Below are positions 1-5,085 of a stretch of DNA of 5,726 nt, one piece after another; positions within the stretch are counted from its first letter, which is position 1; every line of letters starts with the position of its first letter. The stretch covers positions 1 through 5,726 of the forward strand of contig CAMEZN010000132.1 in the NCBI GenBank assembly GCA_945947845.1. Reading direction: 5' to 3'. The stretch comes from an uncultured Mucispirillum sp. GTDB lineage: Bacteria > Chrysiogenota > Deferribacteres > Deferribacterales > Mucispirillaceae. Under the pieces are notes generated by a model. That model worked only from the letters and a program-made list of their open reading frames with translations, searched no databases and was not told the origin of the DNA. The position numbers were made by a program, and so were the translations under genes.

Positions 1-362
1 ATTTAAGTGCAGCAGTATCCAGCGGCTCATTTAAAGTGGAACATTATATTATAGCTCCTGCTTCAATGGGCTTTGTTGGAAGATGTGCAAACGGCATAAG
101 TGCTTCTTTAATAGAAAGATGTGCCGATGTTGCATTAAAAGAAAGGCGGCCATTAATTGTGCTTTTTAGGGAAATGCCATTATCTACAATACATTTAGAA
201 AATTTAACAAAGCTTTCTAAATCTGGGGCAGTAATTATTCCTGCTGCACCCGGTTTTTATAATAAGCCTGAAACTATAAACGATTTAGTTAATTTTGTAA
301 CTGGTAAAGTGCTTGATGTATTAAGAATAGATAATAACTGCTATAAACGGTGGGAAAATTGA
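1..362 (+). CDS. ubiX: Flavin prenyltransferase UbiX, C-terminal part (5' end outside window)
   Basis: UbiX joins dimethylallyl phosphate to reduced FMN to make prenylated FMN, the cofactor of UbiD-type decarboxylases (ubiquinone or menaquinone synthesis, aromatic acid metabolism). The reading frame is open from position 3 and gives 119 residues, beginning just before the SSGSFK segment that lies near residue 80-90 in full-length UbiX. Visible family motifs are SSGSFK, IIAPASMG, LIERCADVALKERRPL, the catalytic-region FREMPLS (Lys of KERR, then Arg-Glu of FRE), GAVIIPAAPGFYNKPET and GKVLD. The last carries Lys where several characterised UbiX proteins have Arg (GRVLD), a conservative change in the phosphate-binding area. 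An internal GTG at 36 is not the true start, because family homology continues upstream of it. The stop overlaps the next gene's start, so ubiX heads or belongs to the small-gene cluster that follows. Identification is strong; the missing N-terminus is simply outside the window. Confidence 0.95.
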   Translation, partial: LSAAVSSGSFKVEHYIIAPASMGFVGRCANGISASLIERCADVALKERRPLIVLFREMPLSTIHLENLTKLSKSGAVIIPAAPGFYNKPETINDLVNFVTGKVLDVLRIDNNCYKRWEN

Positions 363-820
363 GAATACTTTGTGCAGAATGTTTTAACCAGATTGTAGAT
401 ATTAAAAAAGGTATTGCAAAATGTTCATGCTGCGGTGCTGAATATAATATTGCTGAAAAAAGCACACAATTTAAAGTTCGTCTTTCTGGTGGCTTTATAA
501 AAACAAAACTTTCTTATAATGATGTGGTTCTTGGTATAAAAACAGGCTCTATTTTAGCTGGCGATTATATAGCAAGCATAGATGGTCCTTGGATACATGT
601 TTATGATTCATCTTTTGAATATTATCTTAAAAAAATAGATGAACAGGATAATAGAAGCGGCATAATTTTATATAAAAACAAAAAGAAAAAATTATCACTT
701 ATTAATGCCCTTGCATTCCTGCTTATAATTTCTATTGCAATTAACTTTACATTAATTGTATTATTATATATGATGAATAATAGAATAACTAATTTAGTAA
801 CTCAAATAACAGGAGGCTGA
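359..820 (+). CDS. Zinc-ribbon protein with one C-terminal membrane span, unknown function
   Basis: I do not recognise a named family. The chosen TTG start at 359 overlaps the ubiX stop by 4 nt and has GGTGGG 4 nt upstream; a GTG at 350 is possible but has no ribosome binding site. From TTG the protein is 153 residues. Residues 5-25 hold two CxxC pairs (CAEC and CSCC, 13 residues apart), a typical small zinc ribbon. Residues about 40-85 have the pattern LSYNDVVLGIKTGSILAGDY followed by a GPW motif; this resembles the small GYF_2-like modules (a helix, then 'G.I...D.V...GPW') found in other zinc-ribbon membrane proteins. A lysine-rich stretch (YKNKKKKLS) precedes a hydrophobic span at about 112-137, and a short polar tail follows. 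By the positive-inside rule the ribbon and module would be cytoplasmic. It lies 2 nt before the coiled-coil gene, so the two are probably translated together. The domain reading is inference; the ribbon and span are directly visible. Confidence 0.75.
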   Translation: MRILCAECFNQIVDIKKGIAKCSCCGAEYNIAEKSTQFKVRLSGGFIKTKLSYNDVVLGIKTGSILAGDYIASIDGPWIHVYDSSFEYYLKKIDEQDNRSGIILYKNKKKKLSLINALAFLLIISIAINFTLIVLLYMMNNRITNLVTQITGG

Positions 821-822
821 TT

Positions 823-1206
823 ATGGATAAATCTGAAGGAAAAGACTGGTTTGCAAAAACACTTAATAATGTTACAGAAGAAACAGCAAAAGTTTATAAA
901 ATTTCTCGCTTAAAATTAGAAATTAATTCGTTTAATAAAAGCTATAATGAAAAAATGCACAAAATGAGCAAACGATTGCTGCAACTTATCAAGCAAGGTG
1001 AAATAAATTCATCACTTTTTGAACCAGAATACAGCTCTATTATGCAGATATCTGAAAAAATAGAAGAAATGGAAGCTGAAATGGAAGCAATTAAAGGAAA
1101 TTTAAAATTTGGGTTTGGTAAAAAGAAATCTGATGATGATGAAAATATTGTAGATGTAAAACCAGAAACTATTGAAAATGATGAGAAGAAAGAGGATAAT
1201 AAATAA
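823..1206 (+). CDS. Small coiled-coil protein with charged acidic tail, unknown function
   Basis: This is a 127-residue protein I cannot name. The ATG at 823 is preceded by a perfect AGGAGG at 811-816, inside the end of the upstream gene. There is no signal peptide or hydrophobic span, so a cytoplasmic location is expected. Residues about 12-95 look almost entirely helical. The stretch ISEKIEEMEAEMEAIKGNL (about residues 75-93) is a heptad-like coiled coil, and an earlier basic helix is rich in Lys and Met (EKMHKMSKRLLQLIKQ). From about residue 96 the protein becomes low-complexity: FGFGKKK, then an Asp/Glu/Lys-rich tail that is probably disordered. Its tight spacing behind the zinc-ribbon membrane protein and overlap with the lipoprotein gene suggest a shared role, for example as a soluble partner bound to the cytoplasmic face of the membrane protein. 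That partnership is inference only. Confidence 0.75.
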   Translation: MDKSEGKDWFAKTLNNVTEETAKVYKISRLKLEINSFNKSYNEKMHKMSKRLLQLIKQGEINSSLFEPEYSSIMQISEKIEEMEAEMEAIKGNLKFGFGKKKSDDDENIVDVKPETIENDEKKEDNK

Positions 1207-1648
1207 TTATATTACTGCTGTATTACTGCTTTTTTTAATCACAGGCTGTTCTGGTAAATTATTTGGATATGATAATTTAGATAGTCTGTATAAAAATAGT
1301 ATTGGCAATATGGATATAAATGTATATTATAATACTACTGATGGATATATATCAGCTGCTGTAAAAAATGTAAGCAGCACATTTATGACTAATTTAAATA
1401 TGTCAATGGAATGTGAGTATGAAAATGGGGATATTATTACTGATATACATTCTTTAAGCAGCTTGAAAACATATTTTTATAAAAATGTAGTGTTTAATGT
1501 AGACTATAATTTATGTAAGAATTTAGTATTAAAATATATTTATTATCCACAGGAAGATGGTGGGTTTATGTATACAGACAGGTTTGGTTCATATCCTATG
1601 CCTGTTTCAAATGATATTCCTGTTGATGGTGTTCTTACAATAAAATAA
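1178..1648 (+). CDS. Small lipoprotein, unknown function
   Basis: This is a predicted lipoprotein of about 156 residues. From the ATG at 1178 the N-terminus is MMRRKRIINNY, then a hydrophobic core (ITAVLLLFLI) and the lipobox LITGC, with the lipidated Cys at residue 24 (codon 1247-1249). It would be cleaved by signal peptidase II and anchored in the inner or outer membrane; Ser rather than Asp at +2 is compatible with outer-membrane sorting by the Lol rule. The mature part is about 133 residues, rich in Tyr, Asn and Val, with alternating patterns (MDINVYYNTTDGYISAAVKN, later VLKYIYYP) that suggest an all-beta, possibly Ig-like, fold. No family is recognised. The start lies inside the preceding gene (overlap about 29 nt). 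ATG 1181 and TTG 1172 are alternative starts, and none has a good ribosome binding site, so translation may be coupled to the gene before. Confidence 0.8.
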   Translation: MMRRKRIINNYITAVLLLFLITGCSGKLFGYDNLDSLYKNSIGNMDINVYYNTTDGYISAAVKNVSSTFMTNLNMSMECEYENGDIITDIHSLSSLKTYFYKNVVFNVDYNLCKNLVLKYIYYPQEDGGFMYTDRFGSYPMPVSNDIPVDGVLTIK

Positions 1649-1661
1649 GAAAGGAGATGTT

Positions 1662-1871
1662 ATGAATAACAAAATCAATACTGAACAAGAATTTTTAGCA
1701 GCATTAAATAGAGTTGATACTCTTATGTTTCATGCAGTGCCGGGCACTCCTGAGGGCGATGAGCTGGAAAGGCTTTCAAAAATGATTGAAGATTATGAAA
1801 ACAGAAATTCTATTGTTATAAGCCAGTCAAAAGTTGGCAATAATATTATGAAATCAAAATTCAGAAGATAA
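1662..1871 (+). CDS. Stand-alone HigA-type antitoxin N-terminal domain, lacking the helix-turn-helix
   Basis: This is a 69-residue protein with an excellent AAGGAG ribosome binding site 7-12 nt before ATG 1662. Residues about 8-47 match the N-terminal part of HigA-like antitoxins (the COG5499 type, from memory): EEF.AALNRVDTLM, then PGTPEGDELERL, then IEDYE. In those proteins this segment leads to a sequence like HYPI and a C-terminal HTH that binds DNA. Here residues 48-69 are instead a short basic tail (ending MKSKFRR) and the gene stops. No HTH-like remnant is visible in the roughly 100 nt after the stop in any frame, and no HigB-type toxin gene adjoins. It is either a truncated antitoxin or a natural single-domain protein. 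The clean ribosome binding site and its place at the end of the small-gene cluster favour an expressed gene. Function unknown; regulation of DNA by this protein alone is unlikely. Confidence 0.7.
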   Translation: MNNKINTEQEFLAALNRVDTLMFHAVPGTPEGDELERLSKMIEDYENRNSIVISQSKVGNNIMKSKFRR

Positions 1872-1924
1872 AAATATATTTTCATATTTCTTTAACTTTT
1901 TCTATATTTCTTATATTTCATTTA
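1868..1924 (+). other. G-free, pyrimidine-rich spacer tract (possible Rho-dependent termination region)
   Basis: From the end of the HigA-like gene to position 1924 there is no G for 57 nt. Six C residues occur at 1883, 1890, 1896, 1902, 1910 and 1919, that is every 6-9 nt in a U-rich context, and ATATTTC occurs three times (1884, 1904, 1913). There is no GC-rich hairpin with a T-run between this cluster and the next gene. G-poor RNA with spaced YC dinucleotides is the known preference of Rho, so this may be a rut-like element. That is inference; low C content in absolute terms weakens it. Confidence 0.25.
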
Positions 1925-1959
1925 GTAATTAATTTATAAAAGTAATAAAATATTCAATT

Positions 1960-1976
1960 AAGATAAAATATATCTT
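1960..1976. repeat. Short perfect inverted repeat upstream of the flavoprotein gene
   Basis: AAGATA (1960-1965) and TATCTT (1971-1976) form a perfect 6-bp inverted repeat around AAATA, 34 nt before the ATG of the iron-sulfur flavoprotein gene. It could be an operator, but in DNA this AT-rich a 6-bp match can easily arise by chance. Confidence 0.25.
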
Positions 1977-2010
1977 GAAAGATATTAAACAATATAATAG
2001 TATACTTATT

Positions 2011-2547
2011 ATGAATATATTAATAATTAATGCAAGCCCTAGAAAAAGTGGCAATTCAACATTTATAGCTGAGAGCTTAAAGGAAAAGTATGGTGATGAG
2101 TGTCAGGTTGTAAATCTGAGAGAGCTAAACCTTAAACCATGCACAGCATGTCGCTCGTGTAAAATTAATAATAGTTTTTGTGTTATTAAAGATGATATTT
2201 CTGAGCTTTATCCAAAACTTTTATCAGCTGATAAGATTATTTTAATTTCTCCAAATATTATGGGTTTTATATCAAGCCTTGCTAAAATTTTAACAGACAG
2301 GTTCTACTGCTTAAAAACAGCAGACCGCAAAAGTAAGTTTGAAGAAGGCAAAAAGATGTTTTTTATATTAACACAAGGTGCAGCAGACAGAAGCCATGGT
2401 GATATGGCAGCAAACTGGGCAAAAAGGTTTTTTGAACAGTATGGTTTAAAAACTTTTACTATGGTTATTCCTAACTGTGCCTATGATAATACTGACGGTG
2501 TAAAAATAAAACTTGATGAAATAAAAATGAATGTATCAATGTTTTAA
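2011..2547 (+). CDS. Iron-sulfur flavoprotein-like NAD(P)H-dependent reductase (flavodoxin fold)
   Basis: This is a 178-residue member of the NADPH-dependent FMN reductase / iron-sulfur flavoprotein superfamily. It starts with a beta strand (MNILIINA) and the FMN-phosphate loop ASPRKSGNS (residues 8-16). A compact cysteine motif follows: Cys44, 47, 50 and 57 (CX2CX2CX6C), which fits the CX2CX2CX4-7C pattern known to bind a 4Fe-4S cluster in archaeal and bacterial iron-sulfur flavoproteins. The segment ILISPNIMGF...KILTDRFYCL corresponds to the family's 'SP.y.g..s...K...DRfy' block, and FFILTQGA to the third flavin loop. It probably acts as a cytoplasmic electron carrier or reductase; the substrate is unknown. 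The ATG at 2011 is chosen because homology starts there; an in-frame TTG at 1975 adds 12 non-family residues. Neither start has a clear ribosome binding site, unlike most neighbours. The aldolase gene begins 18 nt downstream, so they are probably co-transcribed. Confidence 0.85.
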   Translation: MNILIINASPRKSGNSTFIAESLKEKYGDECQVVNLRELNLKPCTACRSCKINNSFCVIKDDISELYPKLLSADKIILISPNIMGFISSLAKILTDRFYCLKTADRKSKFEEGKKMFFILTQGAADRSHGDMAANWAKRFFEQYGLKTFTMVIPNCAYDNTDGVKIKLDEIKMNVSMF

Positions 2548-2565
2548 TTAAAGGAGGATACTCTA

Positions 2566-3543
2566 ATGGCAGTTTCTTACAAAGAATTAGGTCTTGTGAA
2601 CACAAGAGAAATGTTTGCAGATGCTATGAAAAACGGATATGCAGTACCTGCATACAATTTTAATAATCTGGAACAAATCCAAGCAATTATTCAAGCTTGT
2701 GCTGAAACTAAATCACCAGTTATTCTGCAAGTTTCAAAAGGTGCAAGAAATTATGCAAATGCTACAATTTTACGATATTTAGCAGTTGGTGCAGTAGAAT
2801 ATGCAAAAGAATTAGGTTGCAGCATACCGATAGCTTTACACTTAGACCATGGTGACAGCTATGAACTATGTGTTGACTGTATTGAAAAAGGTTTTTCATC
2901 AGTTATGATTGACGGTTCTCATCTTCCTTATGAAGAAAATGTTGCATTAACAAAAAAAGTTGTTGATTATGCTCATCAGTTTGATGTTACTGTTGAAGGT
3001 GAATTAGGAGTGCTTGCTGGTATAGAAGATGAAGTTCAAAGTGAACATTCTCACTATACTGACCCAGACCAAGTTGAAGATTTTGTTAAAAGAACAGGTG
3101 TTGATTCCCTTGCTATCTCAATAGGCACATCACACGGAGCATATAAATTTAAAGTTAAACCGGGCGAAAGTGTTCCACCACTTCGTTTTGATATATTAGA
3201 AGAATGTGAAAAAAGGCTTCCTAACTTCCCTATTGTTCTTCATGGTGCTTCTTCTGTTCTTCCTGAATATGTAGAATTAATCAATAAATATGGCGGTAAA
3301 ATGGAAAATGCAGTTGGTGTTCCAGAAGACCAGTTAAGAAAAGCTGCTAAATCAGCAGTATGTAAAATCAACATTGACTCTGACGGTCGTCTTGCATTCA
3401 CAGCAAAAGTTAGAGAAACACTTGCTACTCAGCCGGGCGAATTTGACCCTAGAAAATATTTAGGCAATGCTAGAAGTGAGCTTGTCAAAGCATACAAAGC
3501 TAAAAACGAAAATGTTTTAGGCAGTGCAAACAGAGTAAAATAG
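2566..3543 (+). CDS. fba: Class II fructose-bisphosphate aldolase
   Basis: This enzyme catalyses reversible cleavage of fructose 1,6-bisphosphate to dihydroxyacetone phosphate and glyceraldehyde 3-phosphate in cytoplasmic glycolysis and gluconeogenesis, using a divalent metal, usually zinc. The 325-residue length and complete motif set indicate an intact enzyme. YAVPAYNFNN is at 25-34. HLDHGDS is at 92-98, giving the proposed catalytic Asp94 and metal ligand His95. MIDGSHLPYEENV is at 114-126 and VEGELGVLAG at 143-152, with Glu146. GTSHGAYK at 187-194 contains His190, LHGASS at 225-230 contains His226, and NIDSD at 269-273 lies in the substrate phosphate and carbonyl region. His95, His190 and His226 are the expected metal triad. 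ATG 2566 has AAAGGAGG about 8 nt upstream. A related tagatose-bisphosphate aldolase cannot be fully excluded, but no hexitol or galactose genes are near. A strong terminator follows the stop directly. Confidence 0.95.
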   Translation: MAVSYKELGLVNTREMFADAMKNGYAVPAYNFNNLEQIQAIIQACAETKSPVILQVSKGARNYANATILRYLAVGAVEYAKELGCSIPIALHLDHGDSYELCVDCIEKGFSSVMIDGSHLPYEENVALTKKVVDYAHQFDVTVEGELGVLAGIEDEVQSEHSHYTDPDQVEDFVKRTGVDSLAISIGTSHGAYKFKVKPGESVPPLRFDILEECEKRLPNFPIVLHGASSVLPEYVELINKYGGKMENAVGVPEDQLRKAAKSAVCKINIDSDGRLAFTAKVRETLATQPGEFDPRKYLGNARSELVKAYKAKNENVLGSANRVK

Positions 3544-3544
3544 T

Positions 3545-3596
3545 TTACTAAATAAAATATGAAAAAAGCCCCTTTTAAAGGGGCTTTTTTTAGTAA
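3545..3596. terminator. Bidirectional intrinsic terminator between convergent genes
   Basis: The core hairpin pairs AAAAAAGCCCC (3562-3572) with GGGGCTTTTTT (3580-3590) around TTTTAAA, and a run of seven T follows the GC stem on the plus strand. The mirror-image A-run gives a U-tract on the minus strand, so it can stop both fba (stop codon at 3541-3543) and the convergent permease gene (stop codon at 3636-3638). Outer arms TTACTAAA (3545-3552) and TTTAGTAA (3589-3596) are also perfectly complementary and share two bases with the inner T-run. Confidence 0.92.
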
Positions 3597-3635
3597 TTAT
3601 ATAAATATGTATAAATTTTCTTTTTAATATTATAT

Positions 3636-4412
3636 CTATGCTTGGATAATTTTAATAATCAGAGAAACAAACATTACTAGAAAGACTACAATTAATATTT
3701 TTTTAACGAAAGCTTGTCCATTTTTTATTGCCATTTTACTTCCAATGTAGCTGCCCAGAACATTTGCTATTAAAAGCGGTATGCCAATAAAAAGTATTAC
3801 CTGCCTTGCTTTTAAAAACATTACCAATGCACCAGCACCTGATGCAAAATTAACTATTTTTGCAACAGCAGAAGCATTTACCATATTCATGCCAAGTATA
3901 GAATAAAAAGCGATGATAAGAAATGTTCCCATACCGGGTCCAAAAAAACCGTCATATATACCTAAAACAAAGGTAATAAATGGGGCTGCAAGATATAACT
4001 CTTTTTTAGAAAAGTCTGTTACATTTTGTTTTAAGTTTTTTTTAGGAATAAATGTAACTATTGCAGCAAGAGGGAGAATAAGAAGCACTATTTTATTTAA
4101 AGTAGCCTGAGAAACCCCTAAATTAATATGAGAGCCAACCATACCACCAAGAAAAGCACATACAAGCCCGATTAGAGCAATAGGCCAGATAACAGTTTTA
4201 CTGCGGATAAAATTAAAAGCAGCTGTTGCAGAACCAAATACTGCCGGTAGTTTATTTGTAGCTACTGCCATAGTTGGAGAAAGACCTGCAAGCATTAATG
4301 CTGGCACTAAAATAAAACCACCACCACCTGCAATGCTGTCAATAAACCCTGCACAAAATGAAGCAATAATTAAAAATGTAAGTATATAGTATGAATCAGC
4401 AATATATTCCAT
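3636..4412 (-). CDS. TSUP family (YfcA/TauE/SafE-like) membrane permease
   Basis: This is a 258-residue integral membrane protein of the TSUP family, whose members export or import small sulfur-containing or organic anions (sulfite, sulfoacetate, sulfonates and others). The two-fold repeat typical of the family is visible. The first half has GFIDSIAGGGGFILVPAL (residues 22-39), then LSPTMAVATNKLPAVFGS; the second has GIYDGFFGPGMGTF (151-164), then NASAVAKIVNFASG. About eight hydrophobic segments fill the rest. The pattern is closest to E. coli YfcA, whose substrate I do not know. The start is at 4412: on the minus strand AGGGGAT lies about 6 nt upstream of that ATG. An upstream in-frame start at 4475 would add 21 residues and would cross the likely promoter. 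The gene converges on fba and diverges from panD. No sulfur-metabolism gene is near, so the substrate stays open. Confidence 0.9.
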   Translation of the reverse strand: MEYIADSYYILTFLIIASFCAGFIDSIAGGGGFILVPALMLAGLSPTMAVATNKLPAVFGSATAAFNFIRSKTVIWPIALIGLVCAFLGGMVGSHINLGVSQATLNKIVLLILPLAAIVTFIPKKNLKQNVTDFSKKELYLAAPFITFVLGIYDGFFGPGMGTFLIIAFYSILGMNMVNASAVAKIVNFASGAGALVMFLKARQVILFIGIPLLIANVLGSYIGSKMAIKNGQAFVKKILIVVFLVMFVSLIIKIIQA

Positions 4413-4443
4413 ATAAATCCCCTGTAATATGCTATAATATAAA

Positions 4444-4472
4444 TTTATAATTATTTCAATTGATTTCTGCAA
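4444..4472 (-). promoter_or_regulatory. Candidate sigma-70-type promoter of the TSUP permease gene
   Basis: On the minus strand, TTGCAG (complement of 4467-4472) and TATAAA (complement of 4444-4449) are 17 nt apart. Transcription would begin near 4437, leaving a leader of about 25 nt that includes the AGGGG ribosome binding site before the ATG at 4412. This fits the chosen start, but AT-rich DNA yields such matches easily. Confidence 0.4.
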
Positions 4473-4488
4473 CAATTTAATATATACC
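4460..4488 (+). promoter_or_regulatory. Weak candidate promoter of panD
   Basis: TTGATT (4460-4465) and TATACC (4483-4488) are separated by 17 nt and would give a start of transcription about 20-25 nt before the GTG of panD. The -10 match is poor, and TATATA at 4481 is an alternative with a 15-nt spacer. It overlaps the divergent permease promoter, so the two could compete for polymerase. Confidence 0.25.
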
Positions 4489-4516
4489 TATTTAACTATC
4501 ACTAGGAGGCTTATAA

Positions 4517-4945
4517 GTGGAGCTTATAGAAGTTATAGCAGCAAAACTGCATGGAATAAAGATAACAGAGAGTGCTCTGCATTATCATGGCAGTGTTACA
4601 ATAGATGAAGACATACTTCGTAAGGCAGGTATTCGCCCAATGGAGTTTGTGTATATATGGAATAAAGCAAGTGGTGCAAGAATAAGCACTTATGTCTTAC
4701 CGGGTGAAAAAGGAAGTGGTGTAGTCTGCTTAAATGGTGCTGCTGCAAGAAGCTGTCAGGTTGGTGATGAAGTAATTATTTCTCTTTCAAAATATGTAAC
4801 TAATGATGAAATGAAGAGCAGAAAAGCAAAAATACTTACTTTTAACCATGAAAGCCGTATAAATACAGTTGATGAAATATTAGAATATGATTTTATAAAT
4901 GATATGGAAGATAACTGGCAGTTTCAAATAAATAAAATTTATTAA
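4517..4945 (+). CDS. panD: Aspartate 1-decarboxylase PanD (proenzyme)
   Basis: PanD converts L-aspartate to beta-alanine for pantothenate and coenzyme A synthesis. It is made as a proenzyme that cleaves itself at Gly-Ser to form a pyruvoyl group. The cleavage site is seen as HYHGS, Gly25-Ser26, one residue later than E. coli Gly24-Ser25. Conserved active-site residues are present at the expected one-residue offset: Lys10, His12, Tyr23, Arg55, Thr58, Tyr59 and Asn73 (in LNGAAA). Position 24, just before Gly, is His where E. coli has Glu. The GTG start at 4517 is supported by AGGAGG at 4504-4509. The protein is 142 residues against about 126 in E. coli; after the usual end of the beta-barrel it has an acidic, aromatic tail (EILEYDF, then MEDNWQFQ). 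No other pantothenate gene is in view, and no clear intrinsic terminator follows. Confidence 0.95.
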   Translation: MELIEVIAAKLHGIKITESALHYHGSVTIDEDILRKAGIRPMEFVYIWNKASGARISTYVLPGEKGSGVVCLNGAAARSCQVGDEVIISLSKYVTNDEMKSRKAKILTFNHESRINTVDEILEYDFINDMEDNWQFQINKIY

Positions 4946-5003
4946 AATTATCTTTTATAATATAAAAACATTACTTTCATTTAAAAAAAATAAAAATTTT
5001 CTC

Positions 5004-5031
5004 TTGCAATATAAAAAAATAAGTTTATTAA
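5004..5031 (+). promoter_or_regulatory. Candidate nhaB promoter
   Basis: TTGCAA (5004-5009) and TATTAA (5026-5031) are 16 nt apart and precede the nhaB ATG by 54 nt. Several TATAAT hexamers also occur downstream (5032, 5040, 5054) but lack a matching -35 box. The spacer is so AT-rich that the real -10 box cannot be chosen by eye. Confidence 0.3.
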
Positions 5032-5036
5032 TATAA

Positions 5037-5060
5037 TATTATAATATACATATTATAATA
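5037..5060. repeat. Two tandem copies of a palindromic decamer upstream of nhaB
   Basis: TATTATAATA, a perfect 10-bp palindrome, occurs at 5037-5046 and again at 5051-5060, separated by TACA (14-bp period). The pair lies just downstream of the best promoter candidate and 25 nt before the nhaB start, a normal place for a repressor site. It is made only of A and T, so chance and -10-like sequence are real alternatives. Confidence 0.4.
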
Positions 5061-5085
5061 ATTGTTTTATCTTTGGAGAGAGAAA

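Noticed and set aside
36..362. A complete short gene starting at GTG 36
   Set aside because: The UbiX motif SSGSFK is in the same frame just upstream and the frame stays open to the window edge, so this is the end of a longer gene.
3913..4110. Plus-strand open frame of 65 codons
   Set aside because: It lies wholly inside the well-supported TSUP permease gene on the opposite strand, has no family motif and no convincing ribosome binding site.
4413..4475. Longer N-terminus for the permease starting at 4475
   Set aside because: The ATG at 4412 has an AGGGG ribosome binding site and begins just before the family's first conserved segment; the extension would run through the likely promoter.
4946..5000. 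Possible terminator after panD (TTTTAT-AAT-ATAAAA and A/T runs)
   Set aside because: The stem contains only A-T pairs, so it would be too weak for an intrinsic terminator; such matches are expected by chance in this composition.
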